DNA of 64,000 nucleotides from Fistulifera solaris (lineage: Eukaryota; Bacillariophyta; Bacillariophyceae; Naviculales; Stauroneidaceae), in assembly GCA_030295235.1 (NCBI GenBank), contig AP026135.1, positions 211,001 to 275,000 on the forward strand, given 5' to 3'. The notes beneath the pieces were generated by a model. That model made no database searches. It was not told where the DNA came from and saw only the letters and a list, made by a program, of their open reading frames with translations. The stretch's first letter is position 1, and the number at the start of each line of letters is the position of its first letter. This document shows, piece after piece, positions 21,591-32,875 of this stretch. A program made the position numbers and the translations under genes.

Positions 21591-22855
21591 ACAACAACTC
21601 CCACCATTTGTGATTCAATTTAGACATGCAGGCGTAGCTTTCAACAGGAGATGAGTATCTAGTGCTGGAAAAGAATACGATTAGTAGAGGCCCAACCGAT
21701 TTGCGATGTCTAAAATGAAGAGGAATGAAACAAAGTTCATGTGCTCACAATTTCGTTTCGGTCCAACTTTCGATCGGCCCTTCCCTTGCTTTCTGTATCT
21801 ATCCAGTCGCTTTACCAGTCTCGCTTTTCTATCTTTGATCATGCAACTCTCTGCTGCTTTGATGTCCCTTCTTTCTTCCACGGTGGAACCGACTACCGCT
21901 CCCATTGCCATTGGTCTTCAGTGCGGTAACGTCCACTTGCATCAACTCAGTGCACCTGCCCAGCAGTTGGTCGCACAGGCCTTGCAAGATTCCTTCCAAA
22001 CGTCGTACAAGTTGCATGACAAGGGTGATTCGTTCCTCGCGGATGTTCAGTTCGATCAGTCGCATGCCACGAAAGAATCTCTCAAGTGGAACGGAACTTG
22101 GAACTACGGTTGCCGTTTGTGCCCCAACGATGATGATTCGACCTTATCGGCTCCGTTTGCTGCGTTTGTCGCCGATCTGGATTGCACCAACTGTGCTCCC
22201 ACGTCCATGGCCGGTGTCCGTGCCTGGGAGAACGCGTTGACGACGATGCTTCGTGCCACGAATCACGCCGAGTTGAAGAAAGCTACCGCGTGTCAGATCT
22301 CGTTGCACGATCCGGAAGAGACAGTCGTGAATGTGGAGATTGGTGTCAAGTGCGACAACACGGACTTTGCCGGACTGGGTGCGAAAGCGTCGGGCTTTTC
22401 GGCGCGTGCCTTGGAGGATTCCTACAACAAGGTCCATGAGATGCTGGGTGACAACTTCTTGGCGGGTGTCTACTTTGAGAGTGCCCATACGAACCAGAAA
22501 GCGGCGCTCAAGTGGAACGGAACCTGGAATTACGGATGTCGTTTGTGCCCTAATGATGATGACAGCATGCTGACTTCGTTTGTCGGAGGATACGCTGGTC
22601 AGTTCGGATGCAGCCAGTGTCACGAGGAAGGCAAGATGTTGTTCACGAAGGAGACTGCCTTGCACGCGTGGGAAGCCGAGTACACGGCGGCCTTGCTCGA
22701 GAGTCAGTTCGACGAGTTTGTCCACGCCAAGAATTGCAAGATTGATATAGTCCCGGTCGATGCTGGAGTGGTCTTGAAGGCTTGAGTAGCGAGGCCAAAT
22801 TGACGGGAAACATCGTTATTCGGTTGCGCCAGGCACTTTCAAAATACATAAGAAT
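21591..22855 (+). repeat. Inverted repeat, left arm (1,265 bp)
   Basis: Reverse complement of 25,197-26,461. By reading I find no difference over 1,265 bp, including 5' and 3' non-coding parts of the gene inside it. Matching ends sharply at both sides: into the central spacer after AAAATACATAAGAAT, and outward before ACAACAACTCCCACC, beyond which only diverged similarity remains. Confidence 0.93.
21841..22785 (+). CDS. Secreted two-domain Cys/Trp-rich protein, copy 1
   Basis: 314 residues from ATG 21,841, chosen because it starts a typical signal peptide (MQLSAALMSLLSSTVEPTTA); an in-frame ATG at 21,706 would hide it. Two homologous domains, about residues 23-152 and 166-300, each carry the identical block KWNGTWNYGCRLCPNDDDS (82-100 and 224-242) and end with a C-x2-C pair (DCTNC, GCSQC) and a late Cys. 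NGTWN is an N-glycosylation sequon. No membrane anchor or known catalytic motif. Probably extracellular or endomembrane-lumenal and disulfide-linked. Family unknown to me. An identical copy lies at 25,267-26,211. Confidence 0.8.
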   Translation: MQLSAALMSLLSSTVEPTTAPIAIGLQCGNVHLHQLSAPAQQLVAQALQDSFQTSYKLHDKGDSFLADVQFDQSHATKESLKWNGTWNYGCRLCPNDDDSTLSAPFAAFVADLDCTNCAPTSMAGVRAWENALTTMLRATNHAELKKATACQISLHDPEETVVNVEIGVKCDNTDFAGLGAKASGFSARALEDSYNKVHEMLGDNFLAGVYFESAHTNQKAALKWNGTWNYGCRLCPNDDDSMLTSFVGGYAGQFGCSQCHEEGKMLFTKETALHAWEAEYTAALLESQFDEFVHAKNCKIDIVPVDAGVVLKA

Positions 22856-22988
22856 CTATATTATTTATATCATCTTCGGGTTGTCGTTTTGCAGATTAGG
22901 ATGCTTGACCTCGCACTTTTATGCAAACAAAGATTGTTTATGATTTGTCATTCCATTGATAAACGGCATTCTACTTCTGCTTATTCTT

Positions 22989-24525
22989 TTATCGTGACCC
23001 ATTGTCAAATTCTGTTTTCGCTTGACTCAATGCGTCGAAGATTCGTTTCGCCAAAAACCGCTTGTCCGCATCGAGATGATGCGTTTTATCCGGATGGACC
23101 ACACGCGACGCCTTGTGAAAAAACTTCTTCAACTTGCTGTCATCTAAAACATCCCCAATACTAATCGGCTTCCAATCCGCCCCCGGCCACAAGATCGTGT
23201 GCAAAGACGCCAAAAGAGCCCGCAGTTGCTTCTTCTTGCCGTGCTCTTCACTCCAGGCCTTGATGGTGGGTTCTAACTTTTGCGAACCATGTCTTCTTCG
23301 GCCTCGGCCGCCTTCTTTTTCTGTTCGCGATCACGAATTTCTTGCAAGGCTTTTTCTTGTGATTCGCGCATTTCGTTGACACGCTGGTGCACAGCGGCCT
23401 GTACCGTCGCCGATTTTCCAATCGCATTGGCGGGATCCAAGGAAATACCGACTTCTTTCTTCTTGGGAGGCAGATTGTTACTTCCCGGTGGTTCCGACAC
23501 TGAAGTTTGAAGACTACCGCTACTCGTAGTTCGTGGATCTACTTCAACCCACCGCTGATCAATTTCATCCCAGACACGGTTCGCTTTCTGATTCTTTTGT
23601 GCATACTCTCGCTTCAAACGTTCGGCACGACTTTCGTTCATGGACGCCGGTGAGGACTGCGAATGATGCAGGGGACGACGTGCAGGGGGGAGCACTACTG
23701 GGCGGTCCAAAGTCCATGAGGGAGGCTTCTGGTTGTCGGGGTGGCGGTGGTGTCACGCGGGCGGCGGCTGGCGGAGGTCGACTGGCTGGTGCGGGTGGTG
23801 CCGCGACTCGCTGTCCTTGCGAAGGCGCTGGCATATTAGGCCGCGAACTGCGGGGTTGCGGTGGAGGTGCCGACGCCTTGTGACCTGGACCTCGACCATT
23901 CGGGTGTTTGGCCGAGAATTCATCGTGTAATTTGACCAGATCGAGTAATTTGAATGCAACTATGGGCACTGGTGGTCCTTCCTCGCCACCCAGATCTCCC
24001 GTTACGGCCTGAGACATGGCTTTCCCCAACGATTGAAAGGCACCTCGTGCCGCCTTCGCTGGATTCGAATGTTCGTGTTCTTTATGAGGAGCAAACAATT
24101 TTGAGAGACGATATTGCGATGCCTGTTTGATAGGAAGCTTGGCATTTTCGTCCTGAATATCCCACCAACTAAAGGTCGGCCCATCCGAAGTAGTGGGTTC
24201 GCCCGGAACTGGCTTGTCCTCGACGCAGACGCGCCAGTGATATCCATCGGGTCCCAAATGACTCAATCCTCGCAAAGCAGCGCAATTTCTTGTTTTAAAA
24301 CAGTGTCGAGAGAAAGAGGAGAGAAAGGAATGGACCATTAATGAGAAGCGACAGAAGACGTTGAAATAAAACAGAAAAGACTCACTGTTTGACACTGGCC
24401 AAGGTCAGTCCTTTCGGACCGGACACGTTCATCGTGAACGCATTGAAAAGTGAATCACACGAGTCGGATTCGGAATTCACAATCGTGTAAAGCACGACGA
24501 CCTTATTGCCTCCATTTGCTGACAT
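22989..24525 (-). CDS. Auxilin-like J-domain protein
   Basis: Exons 24525-24386 and 24288-22989 (97 bp intron, phase 2). The second exon breaks frame at the G run 23685-23690 (one base too many) and the T run 23278-23281 (one too few). With both adjusted it totals 1,440 nt, 479 residues. The N-terminus has a conserved-looking domain (GPKGLTLASVKQ, DGYHWRVCVED, FSWWDIQDE), the middle is Pro/Ala-rich, followed by a charged coiled segment (RVWDEIDQRWVEVDP). The C-terminus is an auxilin/GAK-type J domain: IKAWSEEHGKKKQLRALLAS, LWPGADWKP, and the HPDK tripeptide. Auxilins recruit Hsc70 to uncoat clathrin vesicles. The gene fills the spacer of the inverted repeat. Confidence 0.78.
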
Positions 24526-25196
24526 ACTGTTGTTAAAGGAAAAAGTGAGACAACATATATTCTGAAAACGTCCATAGGATGACTGACTTTATCGTTTTCG
24601 ATGATGATGAACAACAAGTTGACGAAAAAACGATACATTCGTGAAGCTTCCGTCGAAATTTACTCACATAACCTGTGATTATTGAGCGAGTCGCTTGTTT
24701 ATCCAGTTTTTGGTTTGTCTAGAAACACTACGTTGTTGACTTTTGACCTTTCCAATGGAAGCATTGTTGCCATGGTGGTGCGTGCAGCAAAAAAAGCCGC
24801 AACGGTCGAAAAGGAATGTCTTCAGAGACCCGGACCCTAAGAGGCCACTCTTGGAGTACCGCGGTACCGTTAGCTAGTTTGTGTTACGGTACAAGTAATA
24901 CGTACTTTGTACGATGTACGATGAAACATCTTGATCAAGAGGAGTCACGAGTCAAAAGGAATACTAGTAACTACTCCGGTAGTCACACCCGTTATCCACA
25001 AGAATACAAGTACTCCGGTAGTGGGGACGTTTCGCATGGACAATGGACTACTTTTGAATTAACCACTCAAGAAAAGCAAGTTAGTGACTCGTTCGATATA
25101 TCTCTTGCAGATCAACCGATTTAATTCTTATTCTAATCAAGTGGAGAAAGAAAATACAGAGTTTGCAAATATGCAGAAGATACGGATTAAAATAAA
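24526..25196. other. Spacer region 5' of the auxilin-like gene, GTAC motifs
   Basis: Contains CGTACTTTGTACG (24,901-24,913) inside a dense group of GTAC words (24,857-24,930), and two copies of ACTCCGGTAGT (about 24,975 and 25,014). A 102-codon plus-strand ORF (24,816-25,124) crosses these motifs and has no recognisable domain; I do not call it. Confidence 0.45.
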
Positions 25197-26461
25197 ATTC
25201 TTATGTATTTTGAAAGTGCCTGGCGCAACCGAATAACGATGTTTCCCGTCAATTTGGCCTCGCTACTCAAGCCTTCAAGACCACTCCAGCATCGACCGGG
25301 ACTATATCAATCTTGCAATTCTTGGCGTGGACAAACTCGTCGAACTGACTCTCGAGCAAGGCCGCCGTGTACTCGGCTTCCCACGCGTGCAAGGCAGTCT
25401 CCTTCGTGAACAACATCTTGCCTTCCTCGTGACACTGGCTGCATCCGAACTGACCAGCGTATCCTCCGACAAACGAAGTCAGCATGCTGTCATCATCATT
25501 AGGGCACAAACGACATCCGTAATTCCAGGTTCCGTTCCACTTGAGCGCCGCTTTCTGGTTCGTATGGGCACTCTCAAAGTAGACACCCGCCAAGAAGTTG
25601 TCACCCAGCATCTCATGGACCTTGTTGTAGGAATCCTCCAAGGCACGCGCCGAAAAGCCCGACGCTTTCGCACCCAGTCCGGCAAAGTCCGTGTTGTCGC
25701 ACTTGACACCAATCTCCACATTCACGACTGTCTCTTCCGGATCGTGCAACGAGATCTGACACGCGGTAGCTTTCTTCAACTCGGCGTGATTCGTGGCACG
25801 AAGCATCGTCGTCAACGCGTTCTCCCAGGCACGGACACCGGCCATGGACGTGGGAGCACAGTTGGTGCAATCCAGATCGGCGACAAACGCAGCAAACGGA
25901 GCCGATAAGGTCGAATCATCATCGTTGGGGCACAAACGGCAACCGTAGTTCCAAGTTCCGTTCCACTTGAGAGATTCTTTCGTGGCATGCGACTGATCGA
26001 ACTGAACATCCGCGAGGAACGAATCACCCTTGTCATGCAACTTGTACGACGTTTGGAAGGAATCTTGCAAGGCCTGTGCGACCAACTGCTGGGCAGGTGC
26101 ACTGAGTTGATGCAAGTGGACGTTACCGCACTGAAGACCAATGGCAATGGGAGCGGTAGTCGGTTCCACCGTGGAAGAAAGAAGGGACATCAAAGCAGCA
26201 GAGAGTTGCATGATCAAAGATAGAAAAGCGAGACTGGTAAAGCGACTGGATAGATACAGAAAGCAAGGGAAGGGCCGATCGAAAGTTGGACCGAAACGAA
26301 ATTGTGAGCACATGAACTTTGTTTCATTCCTCTTCATTTTAGACATCGCAAATCGGTTGGGCCTCTACTAATCGTATTCTTTTCCAGCACTAGATACTCA
26401 TCTCCTGTTGAAAGCTACGCCTGCATGTCTAAATTGAATCACAAATGGTGGGAGTTGTTGT
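25197..26461 (-). repeat. Inverted repeat, right arm (1,265 bp)
   Basis: Exact reverse complement, by reading, of 21,591-22,855. The arms are separated by 2,341 bp. Outside the right arm, similarity to the left flank continues at clearly lower identity to about 26,730. Confidence 0.93.
25267..26211 (-). CDS. Secreted two-domain Cys/Trp-rich protein, copy 2
   Basis: Identical in sequence to the protein encoded at 21,841-22,785: the same signal peptide, same two domains and the same KWNGTWNYGC blocks. The two genes point toward each other with the auxilin-like gene between them. Both carry the same 250 bp of 5' sequence within the arms; further upstream their promoters differ, so expression could differ while the product does not. 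Confidence 0.8.
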   Translation of the reverse strand: MQLSAALMSLLSSTVEPTTAPIAIGLQCGNVHLHQLSAPAQQLVAQALQDSFQTSYKLHDKGDSFLADVQFDQSHATKESLKWNGTWNYGCRLCPNDDDSTLSAPFAAFVADLDCTNCAPTSMAGVRAWENALTTMLRATNHAELKKATACQISLHDPEETVVNVEIGVKCDNTDFAGLGAKASGFSARALEDSYNKVHEMLGDNFLAGVYFESAHTNQKAALKWNGTWNYGCRLCPNDDDSMLTSFVGGYAGQFGCSQCHEEGKMLFTKETALHAWEAEYTAALLESQFDEFVHAKNCKIDIVPVDAGVVLKA

Positions 26462-27317
26462 CGCCTTGAAGGGAGGACACGTCGTCCAACTTGAAGTGTC
26501 TTGTGTACAGAGTCAATAGATGTCCCGTAAGAATTGTCGATTGTCATTCATGCATGTTTTCGTACGATTTCATTTTATGAATGAATGCACCCAGTTCAAC
26601 TTTCGCCTCATTTATTTGTCTAACGTTGTCCTATACGCAGGACATATCCGTTGCAGCGCTTCAAAATTCTCAATGATTGTACGATCTCGTGGGAGTCCTC
26701 CAACCAGCCCGACAAAGTGCACCGGTAACAATCATCACCATTTCAATGTGTGATTTCCTTTGCAATTCATTATTATTTCGTCTCGAAAGTAAAACTTAGG
26801 ATTAAAAAGCGATACCGGCTTTATTGCCAACATCTCCTCCGAATAAAACTATATGGCGTCTCTCCCGGAACCGGTGTGTCTCCGACACCCCAATAATATC
26901 CCTCGAAAACCTTATGTAGCCCAATCCTTTCCATGCCGCGCATTTCCTCTTGTCGATAAAAGAGATCATTAACGAATGACACAATATATAATAAAATGAT
27001 AATGAAGCATTGTTATTCTCCGCCGCCATGGTCTTCGGGTCGTCTCCATCGTGTCCATCGGGATCGCGGCGAACTAACTAAATGCTGAGAGAACATGAAC
27101 CTTATCGTAAAAGCGTTGTTTTATTTGCGTAGCGAAGCAGATTTTGGTATTGACAACAATTAAAAACAACAAACCTATGCTGACTTATTGTGTTTGTTTT
27201 GTATTATCACGCAATTTACCAAAGAATCTACTGAATAAGAACAGGACTAAGCAGCTACAGAAACGGTGGCGATTTTTCGGAGAATTACCAAACGCAACAA
27301 TAACTTCACAGCCAAAT
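26462..27317. other. Intergenic region: diverged repeat flank, then featureless DNA
   Basis: 26,462 to about 26,730 is the diverged counterpart of 21,310-21,590, for example ATTTGTCTAACGTT against ATTTGTCTGACGTT. The remaining 590 bp is AT-rich with no ORF I can support. Confidence 0.55.
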
Positions 27318-27614
27318 ATGTCGCTTCTTCTGCAAACAACCTTTCGTAACACCTTGCTGACCGCACGATGGATGCCCTCTATGAGTCAAGTGATGATCCC
27401 TACTAACACGTCGAAATTGATGGCGGCATTACCTCCGTGGCGCAATGTGTTGCTGGATGTCGCCATTTGGTTCGGAAAACGCACCTTTCAACCTTCGATT
27501 GTGCGCAAAAAGCGTCAAACGGGTTTCTTGGTGCGTCAAAGAACGGTCGGGGGACGTCGGGTCTTACAACGTCGACAAGCCAAGGGTCGTATGCGGTTGG
27601 GAGGAGGTATTTGA
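27318..27614 (+). CDS. MRPL34: Mitochondrial ribosomal protein bL34m
   Basis: 98 residues from ATG 27,318. The C-terminal 44 residues are a complete bL34: [20 protein letters not shown], then [18 protein letters not shown]. The first 50 residues are Ser/Thr/Arg-containing without acidic residues near the start, as in a mitochondrial presequence, so a mitochondrial large-subunit protein is most likely. Plastid bL34 is usually plastid-encoded in diatoms. The frame is open upstream to 27,144, but the presequence-like start favours 27,318. Tail to tail with AP3B. Confidence 0.85.
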   Translation: MSLLLQTTFRNTLLTARWMPSMSQVMIPTNTSKLMAALPPWRNVLLDVAIWFGKRTFQPSIVRKKRQTGFLVRQRTVGGRRVLQRRQAKGRMRLGGGI

Positions 27615-27784
27615 GTGAATAAATAAATAACAGAAAAAGTAATTATGTTTGAATTCAACAATTATAATCTTGAGTTGGTTTCTTAAAGCTTACTGACGCG
27701 CTTTCGATCGAATAGTATCCCGTACTTGGTAGCTACTCAGTAATAAGCTGTAACATTCCAGAAAAAAACTCCTCCCGAATGTCA

Positions 27785-30700
27785 TTACTGCAATGCGCGT
27801 TTGATGATATTCATAATGTTGCTCACTACCAGCGCATGATCACAACACACCGTCACTTTGCTCGTCGTTATCAAGATATAGACCGGATCACCAGATGCGG
27901 GCAGTGAGCCAACGAAGCGTAACACTCCGTTCGATGGCCAGTCCGATCCGGGGCCTACCACCGTGAGACTGGCCGCTCCTAAAATGCGATCCTTAATTGG
28001 CACGCTAGCATCCAGTTGCACCGACAGTTCCACGCGTTGAAAGCCTTGTAATCGCGCCATGGCGGTGTCAAATTCCGACAAAGATCGCTGACAAGGCAGT
28101 AATAAGTCTCCAATCGAAGGCTTGATTTCCACGGGGATTCCTCCACTTCCGTACTTGATGTCCACTTTGGCTTGCATCGATCCATCCCGGTCGGACGTTT
28201 CCATGAAGTCAATGCCCAAGATTCCTATGGCTTGTTTTCCGGCTTCGAGAAGATTAATTTCGGGTGGAGGAACAAACAGGCGTGGGCGGATTATGGAACT
28301 TCCGCCGGGCTGGCTCCGTTGCAACAAACGTATCCGACGAAAGACGCCTTGATTTCGGTTCTCGAATCGCAGTTGCAAGCAAACAACCGACGGTTTGTCG
28401 ACGGTCAAGCCTAACTTTTGCACCTGTTGAGATTTGGTGAATCCTCGCAGATAACGACCTTGTACAGAAAGTCCACCGGCATGTTCGGGACGAACCAGTT
28501 GAATCCAGGCACCCGAATCGCGTTCCCAATTTTGGTCCGTGGGACCCGCGACAGGTGGCGAAAGAACGAGTCCTTTCAAGTCATCGGCGACAGACGGTAG
28601 TGATACATTCGCAACACCAAAGTAGTTGTTGTTGGGAGACACTTCAGTAATATGCATCGGAATAAGAGCGTCAGCATGCGGTTGTCCGCCTGTGTTCATT
28701 GAGATGAGATCAAATTGATCATGTAGTCGGCCTTGTTCTCCGTTGGAACTACTTTCGGAAGACGAGGATGACGAATCATCTGACGAAGAAGATGAGTCGT
28801 CGGAAGCGTCACCTCCATTCAATGAAAGTAACTTTAACTTCTCTTGTTGTGTGTTATTTTGAACCGACGGTTGCGTGATTTTTCCAGAGGACATCGGTAG
28901 AAGCACTCTACTACTACTTTGCTGCGAACTGTCATCAGACGACGACGAGGAAGAGGACGACGAATCATCATCGCTTGAAGACGAAGAAGAGCTACTATCA
29001 TCGCTGTCCGAATCATCCCCGTCGTTGTAAAATTGAGAATTCGGTGCGCCAAATTTTTCGTTTGGCAAGGAGGTTGTCGACTTTTTATCATTAGGGTCTC
29101 GTTCTCGCAATGAAGAGGGACTATTCTCTGCAGCCCACGGTGGAAGTTCGACATATGCATTGCGAGCTTTGTGTCCAACCATGCTGCTGAGCGTGCCAAA
29201 GCGAAAAGCACCTGACTCACTTGTGGTCATATCGCCCTCCACGGGCAGAAACGACACCGGTGGTCGGGCATGGGTAAACATTTTTAGCATTTGCTCCTTT
29301 TCCAGTTTGCGGTGAATTAATGGCAAGCCCTCTATCCCATCTAAATCGTGCTTTAAACTTCCACCCGCATGAATCATGCCGCTGAACATACGAGCCTGGT
29401 CTCGTACGTCCGGATTAACATCTAGTCGTCCCAAAGACAAAATCTGCTCGCAAATTTTTTTCTTCTTCCGTAATTCCGTCACTCTCTGTCAATAGCAGTC
29501 TAGTGGCAAAGTGAATAGATTGTTCCTTCTCACAGTCATGCAATAGAGGAAACGCTTTAGCGACTAGCCGAAGAAGTTCATGTCGAAGTTCAGCTCGTTC
29601 CTCTATCGAGTATTTGCCAAATATGGGAGAAAATGAAACGGATTGTTGGTTCGATAGCAAACATTCTCCAATGACCCAGAGGGCAGAAGCCACCGCTGGA
29701 GCTGGGAGGCTCACACCAACACTTTGCAGTTTGCTCGCATCGGCATCTTCGTCCTCGTCTTCACTTCCAGCGTCAATCGCCGGTTCGTCCCTCTTCTTAG
29801 AAAGCGTGTAAACTAAAAGTAACAGGATACGATGCACGGCTCGATCCTGCACATAATTCGGGTCCTTGACCGGCTGGACATGACTATCCGATCGCATTAG
29901 CTGTAAGATACATTGCATGACAATAATGCTCTCTCCCACCAGTGCCGGTCGATGATCGACGGTTTGTGACAAAGTCAAAAGACCGTGCAAACAATTCAAT
30001 GCAATGGTATTGGCTTCATCGCGACCCATCGCGTCTCGACGGTCGTGCACAATGCGGGCCATTTCGGCGATCTTTCCCACGGCTTGTATGGCTGCACAGG
30101 CGAAACGACGATCACCATGGCGTACATAAGAACCCAATTCCTTCAAAACGAGTTGTATAGCGGAAGGTTCCAGTGCCAGGCTCGAAAGAATATCCAATTT
30201 AATCAGACGTGTGAACGGTGGATCCATGGCCTTGACCAAAAAATCATGTAAGAAGGGTGCAAAGGCAGAAGGACATTCCTTGGCCAAGGTCCGGATCGAA
30301 GTTAAGACGACATATTGAATTTCTCGTCGATCGCGATGAATGCGCACCAGTGCCTTACCCATGGCGGCGCGGACTTTGATACTGGACACACCACAATAAT
30401 ACTGCAAGGAACAAACTGCCAAAACGACACCCGCATTGCGACTTTTCAATAATGGCAATGCCGATTGTAACAATAAGCGATGATCGGGCGCCAGTTCCGA
30501 GTCTTCATGATCTTCTAATACGGTCGGAGACGCGGTGGCAGTGACAGCGGACACTGGATTTTCACGAAAGGCTTTCGAAATGGGCAAGGCCGGACCATTG
30601 GTATCTTGGGCGTAGACTTCTTCTTCGGTACTTTCATCTTCTTCATCCGAATAAAATCCCTTCTTGACGACCCGACGCTTGATTTTATGGGGAACACGAG

Positions 30701-31659
30701 GTGGCAATGACACTCCGGCCGCGGCACTGGTTTCTGCAAGACTCGGGGTCGGTACCGGAATTGCCGCGGCTGTATGTTGTTCCGTACCAGTATTATTCTT
30801 TTCTGTTATTAAAGTCCTCCGCACTCGCCGTTGTCGATCAATCCGTTCTGCTGTTCCTTCTTTCCACGCGACGGGTTGTTTGAAAAATTGTCGACAATAC
30901 CGTGCCAATAAATCTATAGTAACGACTTGTCCCCATTCATCAAAAATCCGTCAAAAGGTGACAAATTTTATGAAAACACTTGTGCAGTAGATGCAACTGA
31001 TCCGGACACAATTCTGAGAAGGCGATTAATGCCGAAGTCAAGACCATGGTATTGGAATCGTCTTCGAGCAACTGTTGCATCAATTCCAACAAGAGACTGA
31101 ACTGCAATTCATCGCACCGGGGTGCCAATTTGCTCAAGGCATTGGCGGCACATTTCCGAACGTACGGCGATCGATCGGCGGCACATTTTTGGACGCCCAA
31201 AATTTGAATTTGCAAAATATCGGGAATTCGGATGGATGTGAGGACCCTGAGGGCCAACGCCCGGATCCACTGTTCCGCATCCGCGAGTCCACGTTGAAAG
31301 GAATTGATCGATAGTAACGAAAGTTCCCGTGTCGTGGTATCGTAATCGGCGTATTGCACTAAATACATGTAGACCATTTTCCGGACTTCCAAGTTGACGA
31401 CTCCAACACATTTGACGACATGTGGATAAAAGTCACTGACATTGCGGCCTTTACTGATACTCGCTAATAACCATTTCATGGCCCTTAGATAGGTGGATGT
31501 ATGATGCGGATTGGAGGGATCGGCTTCTAACAAAGATTGTTGAATGGTCGCTGGTGATATTGATTCTTCCCAATATTGGGCATCGCCCATCGTCGACAAG
31601 GCTGACGCCAGTTGTTGATGCAGGACCGTGGCGGGATCGGCAGCATTCCACATTGTCAA
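27785..31659 (-). CDS. AP3B: AP-3 adaptor complex beta subunit
   Basis: Large subunit of the AP-3 adaptor that sorts cargo from endosomes or Golgi to vacuole-type organelles. Three frames abut at an A run 30942-30946 (one base too many) and a T run 29456-29462 (one too many). Removing both gives 3,873 nt, about 1,290 residues, no intron. Landmarks: adaptin trunk with AMKWLLASISKGRNVSDFYP, DRSPYVRKCAANALSKL, VRAAMGKALVRIHRDRRE, and DVNPDVRDQARM at the trunk end. Then comes a hinge with long Ser/Asp/Glu runs (DDSSSSSSSSDDDSS), a hallmark of beta-3, and finally an appendage domain. I read both breaks as sequence errors. Confidence 0.88.
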
Positions 31660-32093
31660 GAGAAAGATTTATTCGTACAAGGAGATGGTTGGGAATGTGC
31701 AAATAATGATAGAATAACAACGACACCTAGTGCATTGTATAGCAACTGCACAAATCAGCGGCCGTTGTGCGGTGTTTTGAAAACCCCTCAAGTCTTCAAA
31801 AATGCTCGCTGTGTGTATAAGGTTACCAGGTTGGTACGGTAGGGGGACAGACGCGGCGAAGTTGAGTAACGCAAAATGCAATGTGCAATGTAGATGTACA
31901 CAAGGACCTATAATATGGATGTACAGGTACGGTACCGGCGTACAAAGTACAGACGACAATGACGGCATTCGGCGACATAGTTGTTTTCTCGTCTTCATAC
32001 TGGTATTTTTTTTCATTCATTTTACTTCGCGTTGTCATTCATTACTACTTGTTTGTTTCTTTTCTTCGTACCTGGTATTATATTCCTTCCAAC
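31660..32093. promoter_or_regulatory. Divergent intergenic region, AP3B and PITH genes, GTAC cluster
   Basis: Contains GTACAGGTACGGTACCGG (31,921-31,938) directly followed by GTACAAAGTAC (31,940-31,950), the reverse complement of the GTACTTTGTAC found at 9,904 and 24,902. It lies about 143 bp before the PITH start codon. Regulatory role is inferred. Confidence 0.45.
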
Positions 32094-32783
32094 ATGGCCG
32101 AATTATTTCCGCAAGCAGCAGCAGCAGCAACAACAACAACAACAAATAACGAACCTACCGACGACGGCAAAGTGGTGAATTTGAATGCCAAAATTTGTAT
32201 GGCCGAATGTTACGCCCGCAATGAATCCAAGAGTTTTCCCATGTCCAATTTGTTCATCGGAGACAGTCGTTTGGGATGTAAAAGTGACGCCGATGAACAA
32301 CTCATTCTGCATATTGCCTTTGATGAATTTGTTAAAGTGAAAGAAATCAAATTGACCGAATTCAATCAAGGGTTGGAACCCGAAAACAATCCTTCCAAAA
32401 TTCATATCTTTGTCAATCGCGATAATCTAGGATTTGGTACGTGAAACAAAAAGCAACGAAACAAGTAGAGAAGATTTTTATTCTTTTTCTCGCTCAACAC
32501 CCTTGTTTTTTTTTTTGTTTTTTTTTGATTTGTTTTCTTTCTCCAGAGGACTGTGATGATGTCGATCCGACGCAAACGTTGCATTTGACGACGGAACAAT
32601 TGAAAGAACACGCGGCACCGATTCCCCCTCCAATTTGTCAAATATCAACGGGTCAAAAGTATGACACTCTTTATTGAAGACAATCAGGGTGGGGATGTTA
32701 CCGCTTTGGGTGGCTTGAAATTTTACGGAAGACCCGTGGTATCGACCAACATGTCGGAATTCAAAAAGAATCCTCAAGAATAA
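32094..32783 (+). CDS. PITH domain protein (PITHD1/TXNL1 C-terminal type)
   Basis: Exons 32094-32436 and 32547-32783 (110 bp intron with a strong T-rich tract). The C run 32634-32638 has one base too many. Corrected length is 579 nt, 192 residues. The N-terminus holds short polyAla and polyThr runs from GCA/ACA repeats. The PITH domain includes DGKVVNLNAKICMAECYARN, DADEQLILHIAF, VKVKEIKL, EDCDDVDPTQTLHL, then in the following frame FVKYQRVKSMTLFIEDNQGG and LKFYGRPV. PITH binds the 26S proteasome in TXNL1; no thioredoxin domain is present here, as in PITHD1. Confidence 0.85.
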
Positions 32784-32875
32784 TAAGGAAAGAATAAATA
32801 CAACATGAACAAAAACGAAGGGGGACTTTCTAGAAAATCAGTTATGATGCTTAAAACGGCGGTATGATTCAATAT

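Noticed and set aside
22144-22725. 193-codon antisense ORF in the repeat arm (and its copy at 25,327-25,908)
   Set aside because: Shadow of the secreted-protein gene on the opposite strand; no signal or domain of its own.
24816-25124. 102-codon plus-strand ORF in the repeat spacer
   Set aside because: Lies over GTAC-rich and ACTCCGGTAGT intergenic motifs; no recognisable protein feature.
21591-26461. Inverted repeat as a DNA transposon with terminal inverted repeats
   Set aside because: The arms contain host-type genes rather than a transposase, no target duplication is seen, and the homologous diverged flanks extend beyond the arm ends.
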